The notes below the pieces were generated by a model. It ran no database searches. It was not told where the DNA came from and was given only the letters and a program-made list of their open reading frames with translations. 64,000 bases of DNA from Herpomyces periplanetae (taxonomy: Eukaryota; Ascomycota; Laboulbeniomycetes; Herpomycetales; Herpomycetaceae): assembly GCA_009733715.1 (NCBI GenBank), contig WMKJ01000044.1:38284-102283 (forward strand), written 5' to 3'. The first letter of the stretch is position 1. Every line of letters starts with the position of its first letter. This document shows positions 1 to 12,731 of the stretch, piece after piece. The position numbers and the translations under genes were made by a program.

Positions 1-1
1 C

Positions 2-1641
2 TCTCGCTCTGCAGCTCCTCACACATCCTCTCAACCATCTCCTACCGCTGCCAATTTTACCGTTTCTGGTTCATTCCCATCGGCTGGTTCTACATCTTCT
101 CATCCTCCCCTTGACAGTCAAGCTTCCTCTTCTTCACCATCCTCATCGTCATCGGCAGCTTCATCATCAAACTTCTTACTTCCTACAATCCGGCTTCTGC
201 CTTACTATGACCCTCGTGCTACAAAGCCTTCCTTACCATTCACACCCATCACAAGAACGCTAACTTCTCCCTCATCAATCCTGCGAGTCGGTCGTTACAC
301 TGAACGTGGAGCTAACTCATTCAGACCTTTGCTAATCGGTTCAAACCCTGCTACCAATACCTTTGCTAATTCTATTAGCAATGGTACTTCATTGGTAAAT
401 TCATCAACCATCTCTACTGGGGTAGTTCCCAATTCCGTCTCGTCCGGGACTGGTGATTGCTTATCTGAATCAAATGCTGGAATTTCCAGTACTGGTCAAG
501 TTGTCTCTGGCACTTCGAGGAATTCTGTCGTCTCGGACTCTCCCATTGGCTTCAAGTCTAAAGTTGTCTCCAGGCGTCATTGTGAATTCTGGTGTGTTGG
601 TTCACAATGGTATATTAAGGACGTTTGTTCATCATCTGGTACATTTTTAAACCATATAAGACTTAGTCCTCCCGGAGTTGAAAGCAAGCCTCATCCAATA
701 TCCGATGGTGATGTTGTTCAGTTAGGAATTGACTTTCGTGGTGGCGAAGAATTAATATTTCGTTGTGTCAAGATTCGTATCGAAGTTGGCCGTGATTGGC
801 AAACCCGGCTAAATGATTACAAGTAAGTGTCCCTTTAGCTTGCTCATCCTATTAACGTTACTTTGATCAAACAAGTCGCTTTTATCCTATACCCTACCCT
901 ATCATTCTACATGCCCTTGTTAAGCCAAACATTTCAACAAGCCTCCATACTCTTGAATTGTTGTCACTTTGATTTCCCGATGTGCATATACACCCGCTTT
1001 CTTGGTTATGTGTAAGTGAGCGTACAATTGTGCTAATCCGTGTGCGTATGCGCTTTCGTGTGATAGTCAATCGGTTCTACGCAGTCTCCAGCGATTAGCT
1101 GTGTCCACTAAAAGGGATGATACGTGTGGTCCAAACGACGTTTGTGAATCCAATCGAAACTCCAATTGTTTCACCTCGGAATGTTCTATTTGTCTGATGA
1201 CCATCGCCGTAAGTGTTTTGAAAACCTCCACTACTTCATCGTGGTCGTGTAAACTCTTTTGAAAAGTTTGCTAACTCTGTCACCTCTCCACTCTACTTTG
1301 CTTGCATGGTATAGCCCTTCCAATCACTTTTTGTCGCCCCTTGTTCGCATGTTTGGCATTTCAAATGTATTCAACCGTTACTCTACGGTCCCATGAGTCC
1401 TAGTTTTCTCTGCCCTAACTGTCGCGCTATCGCCGACCTCGACGCTGACATTGAAGAACCCGATCTTCAATGGTCCGGGGGATCCCAAGACCCTGATGTG
1501 TCCTCTAATTCCTGCTCTCGTATCGTCAAATCTAATCACCCTTCTCACCCTACTCATTCTGTCAGCCGTGACTTGTCTTTTCCATTTACCTCTTCCGATG
1601 ACCCATCTCCTTCCTTTCCCATGTCTGCTGCCCATGTTTGA
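2..1641 (+). CDS. dma1: Dma1-type FHA-RING E3 ubiquitin ligase (5' partial)
   Basis: Three exons, 2-822, 1067-1208 and 1315-1641; the gene begins left of the window. The visible part opens with a Ser-rich stretch, then an FHA domain: strand IRLLPYYDPR, then RVGRY, SRRHCEF and SSGTFLN, the usual phosphothreonine-reading loops. The C-terminus is a RING finger, starting CSICLM in exon 2 and continuing PCSHVWHFKC and FLCPNC in exon 3, so both splice junctions fall in or beside a recognised domain and keep phase. FHA followed by C-terminal RING is the layout of yeast Dma1/Dma2 and fission yeast Dma1, ligases acting in spindle-position and septation checkpoints. The tail after the RING (about 60 residues) is Ser-rich and not conserved. 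The function is known for the family; here it is assigned by domain order. Confidence 0.93.
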
Positions 1642-1926
1642 TGCTGCTTTAACTGTTGCTTTCGTTAGCCTAACTCATGCCCCTCGTACTTGTCTTGTCA
1701 CTTTGTTTTACTGATTAATTCGTTCGCTTTAGCATGCATTTAGTTGAATATCATCTCGTTTCCTCCCTCTGCTTTACTACTTCATTCCGAAGTAATTATA
1801 CTCTCTAATATTCATATCTATATCAACTCGTGAGTGACAATTCAAAACTATACTCCAATACTAAAATATACAATATATCCCTATCCCCTTTTGCCCATTT
1901 CCTCTCTGCTTTCTTTCACTTTCATT

Positions 1927-4121
1927 TTATCCCGCTCTCCCTCCCGTTGTCACGGTAGATCCGTCTACACCGTACCCAAAAATTTCCAAACACCGTCTCG
2001 CCAGTGAATTAATCTCTTCTCCATCCTCCGATCTAACATCTCCTTCGCCTACCTTTTCGACCTTTTCGTTGACCAGCGGTGTTGTTTCACTAACCTCTAC
2101 TTCATTGTTCCCGTCACTTCCTCCGTGTCTTGACATGTCCGAGCCTTGCGATCCCTCGTTTCCTCGCCGTCGCGCCAATACACTGAGCATGCTAATTATC
2201 TTTGTCGACTCCTCTAGTCTCTGCAGTATTCGTTCATCTCCACTTTCTTCCAACTGTAATAAAGTCCATACTGCAATATGTTGAAACGTCGCATCCCCCG
2301 ATGACAAGAATCGTGTCAGGTACCCAAAAATTCCATTGACCGGTCGTGTCCAAAACGCTAGAAATAAATCGTACGATGGAACTACCCGTGCCGTTAGTGT
2401 ATTTATACCCTTTTATCCTCTCACCCAATACCTTTTACTCTTAACTTACCTTTTGAGCTTAGATTCCCAAGTGCTGCTGCACTATTTCCCTGAACTTCAA
2501 TACTTTCGCTACTCGTCAACGTAATCAAAACTTCAAACATCCTCTCCGTCATTAGCTGAGGTTTCACTTTATCGCTCAATGCTAATACCGCAATTGCTGC
2601 TGTCATTTCACTTTGAACCACTATCGAAGCATCCAAAATCATATCCAAACACTTCGTCACTGCGCCCGCTTCCAATACTAATCCTTTGTTTCGATCCGAT
2701 GATGCTGCTAAATTCCTCAATGTCGATATTGCATGGCACATTATTTCTTCATCGTTTGTAATCTTCAAAAGGTCCACCAAAGGATATAAGAATCCTGCTT
2801 CGATAATTGGGGCTTCATTTGCCGGATGAATGCTTATATTTCTTATGCATGCAACTGCACTTAACACCAGTGGCATATGTGAACTTTTCAATAATCTCAA
2901 AAGCCCGGGTAGCCCACATGCTGCAACAATCTCCAACTGATACCGTTCATCCGATGCCAAGTTACGTAGTGCCAACGCTGCCTGACATTCAACTTTCGGC
3001 GAAGGAGAATCCATTAATTGAATAAACGAGACAACAAGCCGTGGTTCTGTCGCTGCAAGTCGTCCACGACTACTTGCATCAACTGCAATGTTCGAGATAG
3101 CCGTAGTACAGTAATATTGCACTTCCGTATCTGCCGATGAAAGTAATGATACCAGAACAGGAATGGCCCCTGCTGCAACCAATTGCTGTCGATTACTTTC
3201 TACAGTCCGTGATCATAGTTAGACTTATACTTAATCACACTTCTAATAAGTCATGATATACTTGCCGGAGTGTGTCATGTTCAACAATGCCCCCGTTGCG
3301 TTTCTCTGCACTCTCAAATCTTTTGAACGAGCCAAAACTGTCAAAGGCTCTAGTGCCCCTGACCGTGCAATCTTGGATTTATTATTTTCGTGAGTTGCCA
3401 GATTTGTTACACATCCTACTGCATTACACTGAACTTCAACATTTGGTGAGTTCATCTGTTTAATCAAAGGTGGAAGCCCCCCAAGCTCGACAATAAGCAT
3501 TTTGTTTTCACCTAATTCATCCATCCAGCACGTTCATTTCACAATAAAATGTCAGCTCATCTCAGAAAAGCTCTTACTCCATTCATAGCATACCATTTAC
3601 TGCTAGATTGCCCAAAGCTGCACTTGCCGCTCTTTGAACTTCACTATCTTGGTTCTGAAGTAGGTAGATTATAGGCTCAATGGCTTCGGGTCCAACAGCT
3701 CGAACGTCTAGAGTACCTCTCCCATGGTTTGTATAAATTAGCCAAAGGTCTTAATTTAACTATCATAGCCCCAAACCAGCAAGGAACCAAAGTGTAACGA
3801 CTTAGTCGTCACTCTGATAGACCAAAAAAGAAATTGTTAACCTTTTTCCGAAACTTCGGCAAATGTTAGACTTGCACTGCGTTGAAGATCAATGCTATTC
3901 GAATATACGAGCGTCGCAAGTGCTTGAAGCGGTGGCCCTGAAAAAAAGTCTATCTCCCCACTCTAATACAAAAGTTAAATGTTAATAAACCTGTTCAAAA
4001 ATGTTACTTCAACATCTCCCCTGTACTAAGCTTACGTTTTCTAGGTAACCAAGCAAGTCAGCAACAGCCTGCCTTTCCGCATCGGCTAAAACAGGATCAT
4101 ATCGTTGCGGGGTTTTGCGAG
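1927..4121 (-). CDS. vac8: Vac8 armadillo-repeat vacuolar protein (5' end unresolved)
   Basis: Six exons read on the minus strand: 4121-4036, 3962-3842, 3707-3594, 3511-3266, 3199-2450 and 2381-1927. All phases join and the product aligns with fungal Vac8 from the residues before its first ARM repeat to the C-terminus (for example [56 protein letters not shown]). Vac8 anchors to the vacuole membrane and binds partners for vacuole inheritance, nucleus-vacuole junctions and selective autophagy. The very short first exon, which in relatives encodes the Met-Gly-Cys lipidation signal, should lie above 4121; I could not fix it. The intron between the exons ending 3266 and starting 3199 uses a GC donor. 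The acidic tail before the stop is poorly conserved. Confidence 0.93.
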
Positions 4122-5151
4122 CTATATTTCACGTTAATTCATATTGAAGGCAGGCCAATACCATGATCCAGATACTTCTATCTGCTTCACCAAGTGCCTA
4201 AACTCACATAGAAATCCACAACAAAGGGAGAAAAGGTTTGGACAAAAGGGCATTATGACGATGCAATACACGATATAGTGAAATCCAAGCGCAAGATGTA
4301 TAATCTTGTAATCGAATGGACGTAGGTTTAGCAGCGTTGTTTTCCACTTGTCAGATTGAATGATGCACAGGACGCTAAATTAACCAAAGCCCAGTCAAAA
4401 ACTCTCAAGTATATTTCGGTGTAATATGAGACTTCAATAAAATCACCGGATTCACGGGGTGTAAAATGGTTTCCTAACCTTCAAGCAGTAGAAATGCTTG
4501 GACCTATTGACGGATAGAAAATCGATCAAGACATGAGATCCGGCTATATCGCAAGTACAGGCGAATATCCAACTTAGATTACAGCGAAAGAAGAAATCGG
4601 CACATAATTTAAACGCCCAAGTTAAACCTGGAGCTCAAGAATATCAAAAGTCCCTCCCGATTAAGTGTATAGAAGTGCCGTCAAGAAAATACACAACAAA
4701 CAAAATACCGTGGAACTGTATAAACAAAACACTGACTGTCCCTTGGAAAAAGAACTCGCAGGTTCAATCATGAGCTATTACGAAAAAGTAGAAGTAAGAA
4801 TGCATGAAAAGCTTGAATTTCATAGAAGCCGCAAACCTTATCATGCATTAAGAGAGCAACCATTTACCCGCCGACCATAGGGATAAAGAAAATTGATAAA
4901 CTGGCTATACAAGTGACTTGAGCAAAATGGTACTCTCACGCTGTCGTCGTATATTCCTTCATAAATGTTGTCGATAACTTAGAGACACCAGGCTAAATTA
5001 GTAGAGATGATACGCCCAAATTTCAGAGTCCGTGGGAATTGATATAATATTATTGCAGAGTGGAACAGAATACAAGCGGCAATAACAAAATTATGCATGA
5101 GATCAGTTAAGCAAATTCATGCTTAAGGCTATTTCATGTGCAAAAATGACA
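4122..5151. other. Intergenic, upstream of vac8
   Basis: About 1 kb without a supported coding region. It should contain the missing first exon and promoter of the minus-strand vac8. The only open frame (4665-4880, plus strand) has no recognisable domain, and I do not call it a gene. Confidence 0.5.
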
Positions 5152-6757
5152 TCAAACCAAGTAGGTAAACCACTCTATTAAGCTCAGCTCTTCCCGCCGT
5201 GAGTGAAAAGCTGCCGCTTCTTTGGCACGAAATTTGCCTACGAATAAGATTCGACGGTGCCCTTTAGCTACTACTATAGTTCAATCCACTGATGATTTTG
5301 CCATTAAATTCCCCGCAGCCTAAAGCATAGCTCGACCCAGCAAGTCTACACTGTAAGCAGCAAACTATGCAAACGTGTTAAAACTTGAGCTGAAAATGAA
5401 GTAGAGTGTCTTCAGTGCTGTTTACATATAAATGTTGAAAAGGTAGATGTTCACAACTTGAAATTCTACATTTTTTCGGATATCCACGTTAACACTGGTG
5501 TGTGCATGCTGGCAAATTGCACTGCGGACCTTAAGGTGATTAATACAAAGAATTTTATGCATAAAGGTGCCCAGTAACAAGATTCCTTTGTTACGGAGTG
5601 ATATCGATTGATCGTTTGTTCGTCTAAGGATGATGTAGATGAGCAAGAGCAGCGAAACTTGGAGTTGAGCTAATCGGAAAGCAGTGCTAAATGCAGTTGG
5701 GTTGGCAGTGTTGTACACCGGAATTCGCTTAAGATTGAGCGAGTGAATATTACTGCGCTACTCAAGAGTTCCATTCCGAGTTATACACAAAATACATAAT
5801 GAAGTTGTAACCGGAAAGTCTCAGTACTTAGGATAATGAAATATGTATAGTGTCTTTGATCATGTTAGGCAGAGGTTCGATTAATAAATTGCAGTATAGA
5901 CGGAAGCTTCGTCAAGCCAGTTGTGATGTAATGTGGAAATATGCCATTAGTGAAAACCGTGGTACAAAATTCTAGAATTGAGCTGCGGTAACAGTATATA
6001 AATGGACATATTCCACTTGGAATTTTTGTAAATTGTTGCCCGAGGTTCACGTTTTCACGAACGAATTGGAAGTTATTTCAGTGAGAAGAGCCTCACCAAG
6101 CTTGCCTGCGGAGGGAAGTAAACATTAATGTATAAGTTCCACTGGAACCAACCAAAAACTAGCGAGTTTGCGATAAGGTAGGAGTGGTATTTAATGAACC
6201 TACGTAGTATATAAAAAGTAAGGATAAGTTATGTGACACTAGAAGCGTGTTGGGGGATAACGTAGTGCGCCAATGCACAAGTAATGACGAATCATGATAG
6301 ATGACATAACAGCGATACACCATGTAAAATCCACGAAGGTACATACCAAAATTAACTTTCATTAAATCTGATACTAATGTAACGACTGTCCGCTGTATGA
6401 TTGATGATGAACTAATTCCGGGAAAATTTGCATATGCACTTCGTAAAGAAAATGAAGAAGACAAAGTTGGAAATTTTCCCCCAAAATCTTTATTTTCGCT
6501 TCGTTTAAATTTCCCACCAACTCTATTAGTAATACGTCCAGTGAGCTTAGATAAGCCAATTGAAGGAACAATGGCAAGAGTTTGGAGGAGTGGGAAGAGA
6601 GAATTACATGTAAAGTAGTGAAAGAGAGTAGATGGAATGAAATAAAATGGACACATGGATTAATAAACGTATATATTATAGTATCACGTTGACTTGTGAC
6701 AATCCTCAAATCTTCATTTTTCCACCAACTTCTGCATTGCCCAATCGCCCAGTACAA
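5152..6757 (-). CDS. Possible intron-rich gene, unidentified
   Basis: Not recognised; low confidence. Three minus-strand stretches look like exons because each is open, has coding-like composition and sits beside splice-like signals. One is about 6600-6352, containing GRITNRVGGKFKRSE and ending before GTATGT. The second is about 5764-5560, following an AG at 5765, with RIPVYNTANPTAFSTAFRLAQ and a hydrophobic run. The third is 5267-5152, containing GHRRILFVGKFRAKEAAAF and ending at a TGA. A weaker stretch lies at about 6110-5870. I could not join them in one phase, so they may be one gene, two genes, or chance. Position fits a gene divergent from dim1, whose start codon is at 6900. The limits given are the outer bounds of the signals, not a defined CDS. 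Confidence 0.25.
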
Positions 6758-6792
6758 TGTTTACATAATCACAGCCTGCACACGAATCGCGG

Positions 6793-6798
6793 CACGTG
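6793..6798. promoter_or_regulatory. CACGTG palindrome upstream of dim1
   Basis: A perfect CACGTG lies about 100 bases before the dim1 start codon. This is the core site for bHLH factors such as Cbf1/Pho4. Binding is inferred from sequence only; similar sites recur in this window (see findings). Confidence 0.4.
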
Positions 6799-6899
6799 AC
6801 AAAGTCGCTTGGGGTAGAAATAGAGAAGGCGAAGGAAATGATTTCACGATACCGTGATCGTGTTCTTGTTAAAAAAGTCACACAGCTTAACTGATAGCT

Positions 6900-7594
6900 A
6901 TGGGTTCAGTAGTAATTCCCCATCTGGTTACGGGATGGCACGTGGATCAGGCGATTGTACGTTAACGTAGGGCAAGTTTCCCGAAGAACATTATCTCATG
7001 GAAATAGGCTAATTTCTTCCCTGTATTAATGAGTTGGTGGACTTACGTTCTATGCAATCTTGAAGTTTTGGATTGTTTAGCTTAGCGAAGAAGAACGATT
7101 AGTGGTTATACGGTTTGGTCATGACTGGAATCCAGATTGTATGCGTCAGGATGAAATTCTCTACAGTGAGTATACGCTATCATATTAATACATTAGATCC
7201 ACCAGACGAAAATCATCTTTAATTAACTTATTACGAACGACAGAAATCGCAGATCGAGTGAAAAATTTTGCCGTCATATACGTCTGTGATCTTGATCAAG
7301 TTCCTGATTTTAAAGAAATGTACGAACTTTACGATCCCATGACGATCATGTTTTTCTTCCGCAATAAGCATATGATGTGCGATTTCGGGACGGGAAACAA
7401 TAATAAACTAAACTGGGTTCTCGAGGACAAGCAAGAGCTTATTGACATCATCGAAGTGGTATACAAGGGTGCAAAAAAGGGTCGAGGACTGGTAGTAAGT
7501 CCCAAAGGTATCACAACATTCTACCAAACATTTGTAAGATGGGTTTTTAACGGATTAAACTATATCAGATTATTCAACACGATACCGATACTAG
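6900..7594 (+). CDS. dim1: U5 snRNP thioredoxin-like protein Dim1/Dib1
   Basis: Four exons, 6900-6956, 7081-7165, 7244-7507 and 7569-7594, give 143 residues, the normal length of this family (about 142). The product follows Dim1 throughout: LVTGWHVDQAI, LVVIRFGHDW, FAVIYVCDLDQVPDFKEMY, MTIMFFFRNKHMM, FGTGNNNKLNW, KGRGLVVSPK. The last exon is only 26 nt and supplies the conserved ending DYSTRYRY; without it the frame would run on past a GTATCA donor into non-conserved sequence. Dim1 (TXNL4A in animals) is a thioredoxin-fold component of the U5 and tri-snRNP needed for spliceosome activation; it has no redox active site. The start MGSVVIPHL matches filamentous ascomycete orthologues. Confidence 0.96.
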
Positions 7595-8141
7595 ACTTGT
7601 ACACCAGTTGAATAACATCCTATGATCACCCGTGCTCGTCCGTCTTGCTGGTATCCCATGCACAAGTTAAATATCGAGGTAATCCGTCGAACACTTGGAA
7701 ATTGTATTGCCGTCTAAATTCGACAGCCAACCCTTGCAAAATGACGCATCGTTCGGGAATTGGATGTTGGACGGTCAAATAAGCTGCGAAAGTTTGACGT
7801 GTGTATTAAGCTATACACTTACATTGGGTTGAACATGAAATTCATGTCGGAAGATTATCGAAAACCCACCACGCATACTATGAAGTATAGCCTAAAGTTC
7901 CTGAAGATTTAAATCTTTTAAGAATTTAAAGAAATGAAACAAGCTCATTAGTTTGTTTGATGTAATGACCAGGATAATGTCGGAAGTTTCTTGCACCACG
8001 ATCTGAACTTTCGCGATAATCGTACATTCGTTCAGTACAGATATGCTCGCACGGAATCTCAAGAACCTTTGGTATACACGGCATTTAGTGCTAATAGCGT
8101 AGACAGCTTTTGTAGCGCTAGCATTGAAGAATTAATAAAGC
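7595..8141. other. Intergenic, convergent 3' regions
   Basis: About 550 bases between the convergent ends of dim1 and the BRCT gene. No open frame or RNA gene was recognised. Confidence 0.5.
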
Positions 8142-10176
8142 TTATACATCGGAAGTTGAGTCATGTTTAGAATCAAGCGCCCCGGCAGAATTAGCTCGAG
8201 AAAGTTTTGCGACTTTGGCCAGGGAAAACTGATCGTAGTCTTGGGACTTGCACCGTTCTAGCGATAGGCAGAACCAGTCCATGGTAACAGCAGGAATTTT
8301 ATTTTGTAAAGCAAATTTTAACTTAGCGGAAGCGGAACCTGTTATTACACAGACCAAGACATTAGTCTTGAGAGTTAAACTTTCGTCAAATTGTGCACCC
8401 ATCAAACGAACAATACGTGAGAAGTGAAGAAGATCCATATTCTGAAAGCCCGTACAGCAGATATGCAAATTTTCCCAGCCTGAAACCGCACCCGACCCCA
8501 CCCGGGTTAATGGCTGTAACAAATAACGTGAGTGTGGCCAGTTAAGTGGATTATGCACTAATAAGGATGGCGATTGACTTGGACAAGGAGACGGCAAATT
8601 TGAAGATGATTTGGTCAAGTCAACAAGCTCCACAAGGGCCCGAGTAAATAGACATTTTTCAACCCAAAATTCCGTCGCTAAGCGAAAGCTACGCTCTTTA
8701 ATTAAATCAACAACGTTGGCTGGCAGGTTATGCAGTATTGATCCAATTTCTGGCAATTCTGGTATTTCAAGATCATGGGGCAAAACAATGTAACCTGGTT
8801 TATTGTGGGATAATGAATTGGTAATTCGAACAAATTCATCCATGGCTAGTCCTGGATGCTTAAGACTGTCTAAAGAGTAAACCATAGCACCGTTAGATGT
8901 AAGATGAGTATTTAAGATTCGAACCTTCTGGCTATCAAACCCGTAAACAAGAACAACCAGTTGTGAGAAGGGAAGATTTAACGCTTTGAGCTTCGGTGTT
9001 GTTAATGGCACGTCGGCAACTTCGTCAGGCTTCGTGGGGAAACTGCCGATTAAAGAGGTAGAAGATTGTGATGATTTTTTAGTTGAGGTATCGTGAATTG
9101 ATGATTGAACTTTCACTTCCGCCCCAACAATGGGAGTAGCAGGCTTAGGATGTTTTGATCCGGTTATATCAGCCCATAGCGACTGGTCACCTTCAAAACG
9201 CTTGCTAACGGAACGGCGAATCTTTCGCTTTTGATTGTCGTCTAATTCCAAGTCAGGACCAAGACCCCGCTTCAAACCCGTGGTCGTGGTGGGTAACGAA
9301 ATTTCGGGTTTTCGAGGTTCAACTACACCGCGTTGCTCAGGTGGCAAGTGTGGATCGTAGAGGGATTCATCATAAATCATACCACGCTTTAGACTATCAA
9401 ACACCCATTCAATTGATACAACCCGAACATTCCACTGCACGGCAAACGTATATTTTTTGCCGACAGGCTCACGAACGATTAAGTGTGTTACCGAACGGGT
9501 AAGATCGCGAGAATATTCCCCACCGTTGGACTCGATAATTTGTTGAACTTTATCCCTAAACGAAGCATCTTCAAAGCCAGATAAGCAACCTCTGATCTTC
9601 CAAAACACTGGGACTTTGTGCTCAATTTCTAAACGGGATACCCAAGCCCGAACCTCGTCTATACTATTTTCATTGCCGCGCAACCATTCCGCCTTACAAG
9701 CTTCCAGAAAATTCGGTACAAGGACTTTTACGTCGGGACGTTCTGCGGCTACGTACATGTATTTTTGAGTATTGGTACTGCCCACGAGCAGATGCGTTAC
9801 GTCGCTCGTTAGATCATACTTATGGACAGCACCTAGAATGGTGCACGTTTTGGCGATATCTTCCTGCAATACGATATGAATGTATGCACGTGCGCATACA
9901 GATAGTATGTCAGTTTGTTATCCACGGTGTACGTTAAGCAAAGAGTGATTGAGTAGTTATATTTAAACTGTGTAGACTCGGAAATGTTACCCTTTGTTCA
10001 GGTGGTACAGACGTACAGCAGATCACCGCACCCGCTAGCGGAGTTTGAGCCTGTGTGCACGTTAGCGTGAATTAGTGAATGAGTAAATTTAGCTTGTTCA
10101 GTTATTTCGTATTACCAACGCATCACCATTGGTTCATGTATCAGTATCAATAACATCAGCCTACCGAAACTGGCAT
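8142..10176 (-). CDS. rad4: TopBP1/Dpb11/Rad4 (Cut5)-type BRCT scaffold protein
   Basis: Main exon 9863-8142, preceded by 10050-9991 and probably a 12-nt first exon 10176-10165; about 597 residues. An N-terminal BRCT pair is clear: VICCTSV at the start of BRCT1, then DVTHLLVG, and BRCT2 with CLSGFEDASFRDKVQQII, RSVTHLIV and VVSIEWVFDSL. A basic linker with RKIRR follows. A second, more divergent BRCT pair lies in the C-terminal half, including ENLHICCTGF and VTMDWF. This matches fission yeast Rad4/Cut5 and budding yeast Dpb11, which link CDK-phosphorylated Sld2/Sld3 to origin firing and activate the ATR checkpoint. The junction of the second and main exons restores the first BRCT helix in phase. 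The first exon (start MPVS) is a guess by phase and splice sites. Confidence 0.88.
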
Positions 10177-11242
10177 ACTCTCACGCTGCGTGATGTTTAA
10201 CTTTGCCCGCACTTTACCGCCTTTAATTTCCTATTTCACACCTACACTCACCTGCCCATTCACAGATGCGAGCGCAGGTACGGATACGAACAATATTAGT
10301 TCACTATCGTATACGGTTCAATGATCGAACCTTTTGCACGGGCGTACATCAAATTACACGTTTTGTACGTGCACGAATATAGAACTAGACAATGCTAATA
10401 ACACATCAATTATATCATTCTCACTTGCTTCTTCGATTTTCATTTCAACGCGACTTCATTATACTCAACGAAACATCTCCAAGGTATTGTCACGTGACCC
10501 AATACTGTGCCACCGTTCACTGACCGGAAATTGCGTTCCGATGGTGAAGTGGGATGGGAAGTGGCGTGTCCATCCCGTCTGGTCTTAGCTTTGCGGATCG
10601 TCTCGTCTCGACTTGGACTTTGTCATCCTGTTTTCTTATTCTCAGTAACAACTTTCCCCGCATCCTTGCTCAATCGCTCCTGCCGTTTTTTGATAAGATG
10701 AAACGTCTGCGTTAACCAAATATGGAAACGAGGTGCTGGCGGATTCCCTTTTTGGGAAACATTTGGTTATGTGCACGTGTACTTGAAGCGTACATAACCT
10801 CTAAAGTGGTACAAAATGTTAGTTGTGCTCAAAAGTTATAGTTTATGCTTTATACTTTTTACTTGTACCAAGCTACAACCAATGCTAAGTAGCAGCGGTA
10901 GCGGCTCTCTAAGTTTAAGGTACATTGAGAGTATAAATATAGGTGTATACACAATGTTATCAAATCTTATGGTAATATTATGTCCAAGTTATGTCAAAAT
11001 TAAACACAAAATATTTTCACAAAAAACTCATACAAGTTTTCACTCGGCTGGCAGTGTATGAGCAATTATTCCCTCACATTGAATTACTGTACAGACTACT
11101 CACCACAGTGTGGTGTGAGTACCCTCATGGATAAACGGATGCCGAGTCTTTTATGTCATGACGACGGTGGCATGCATGAATGGGCAATAATCATGACGGT
11201 GCAACGTCAGTAGAATAAATCTTTGTATAGACTGAGCAGATT
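10177..11242. other. Intergenic between the BRCT gene and hem3
   Basis: About 1.07 kb holding the promoter of the minus-strand BRCT gene and the 3' region of hem3. A CACGTG palindrome, within GTCACGTGAC, lies at 10491-10496. Short open frames on the plus strand (10334-10588, 10816-11061) have no recognisable content. Confidence 0.5.
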
Positions 11243-12731
11243 TTAATGTCGAATTGTATTCTCCTTATTGGCTTGTAATATCTCAAAGGCACCCTTGTTT
11301 CTCAATTCTTCGGCAGCTCGTTCGCCCAACTTTTCTGCACCTTCAACGTCTGTTTCGTCAAGCTTTTCCGAAACGTCTACTTCCGTACACTTTGAACCAT
11401 CAATTGATAAAACTACAGCTTTCAGATGTAACGAGTGATGTGAAAGTTTTTCTGACATTTCATCGGAAAACTCAGAATCTCGGGTCCAGCAGGTTTCAAC
11501 GCCTACTGGAGTTGAACATCCTCCTTCAAGGGAGCGTAGCAAGGCACGTTCTGCAGTACAAGCTAGTAACGTTGGAAAATGATTAAGAGGTGCAAGTAGT
11601 GCAAGAGTTTCATGATCATCTTCCCGGGCTTCTACTCCAAGAGCCCCTTGTCCGACGGCATGAAGGACTTTTCCATGTGTTGACGATAAACGAGCCGATA
11701 TACGTGAACCGAGACCTAGGCGATCTAAACCGGCTGCAGCAAGTATCAATGCTGAGTATGATTTATTAGCTGCAAATGAAGCATTGGCATCTGAATCGTA
11801 AAGTAGAGCAGGAGATGGTCGAGGAACTTGATGAAGTTCTTCATTCAAATTATTAGTGGTACCATCTGAACTTTGATCAAAGGCAGTTTCGTGAATATTT
11901 ATATCAGATTCATCGAGTTTGCGCAAACGAGTTGGAACATTGCCTCGTATAGGTTCGAAGCATAGGTGAGGATAATAACGTTGGAGTTGTGCTATACGCC
12001 TCAAGGATGAAGATCCGATTACAGATCCTTTCGGTAGATCAAATAGACTTGGTACACGTGAGTTAAGCTTACGCTTAAGTGATTCAAGTAACTTTGGATG
12101 TATTACAAGCGCATCTCGTGGATCAGCTCTCTCGAGGACTGCTGCGAGCGTAAAGCCTTTAGGAAGTGTAGTTGGCATATCTAGAAGGATGAACGTATGG
12201 AAATGGGTAAAAAGTTGTTAAATGTCAGTACCAAAAGCCGGTGTTAATTTCACATGAAAAGCAATTACACGAATGGCATGAAGTTGGTTCGTCCACAGAA
12301 CGAATTAAATATTGAGTAAAGGAAAGCTTACCTTTGAGACTATGAACAACAAAGGAAACATCACCTTTATGTAGGAGGTCCTCAAGTTCTTCTGTCCATA
12401 ATCCTTTGGAATCAGTTTGTTTATTAGGAGCTCTTAGTGAACGGGTATTTGACACGGTAGAATGGTTAACGGATAACAATGAAGAAAATTTCCATAAAGT
12501 GGTAACTTTATCACGATCACCCAACGGATCAAGACCTTTAACGCCAATGCGGCCGGAGAGTGTGGGATACATTGATTCCAGGTGCTGAATAACTATGTTA
12601 GTTTGCTTTAAAGCGAGTATAGATTTGCGAGAACCACAGTAAACGTGGTGAGCTGGTAAGGATTCAACGTGAAGGTGTGATAGTGAATTTTGCAAAGGGT
12701 CAGGTATTAAGGAAGCTTGAACCTGTTCCAT
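11243..12731 (-). CDS. hem3: Porphobilinogen deaminase (hydroxymethylbilane synthase)
   Basis: Two exons, 12731-12332 and 12180-11243, give 445 residues. The enzyme condenses four porphobilinogens into hydroxymethylbilane, the third step after ALA in cytosolic haem synthesis. Signatures include CGSRKSILALKQT near the N-terminus, VVHSLKDMPT spanning the intron, GSSSLRR.AQL, FEPIRGNVPTRLRKL, and the cofactor loop EGGCSTPVGV with the dipyrromethane-carrying Cys. The junction falls inside HSLKDMPT and restores it in phase. It is about 100 residues longer than many homologues. Low-complexity insertions follow WKFSS in the first domain and RLRKLDESD in the second, the latter rich in Ser, Asn and Asp. 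It shares the strand of the BRCT gene but is far from it. Confidence 0.95.

Noticed and set aside
5870-5890. GAGGTTCGATTAATAA resembling a tRNA B box
   Set aside because: No A box or stems at the proper distance.
10334-11061. Short plus-strand frames between the BRCT gene and hem3
   Set aside because: No recognisable protein, no splice partners; the interval is explained as promoter and 3' sequence.
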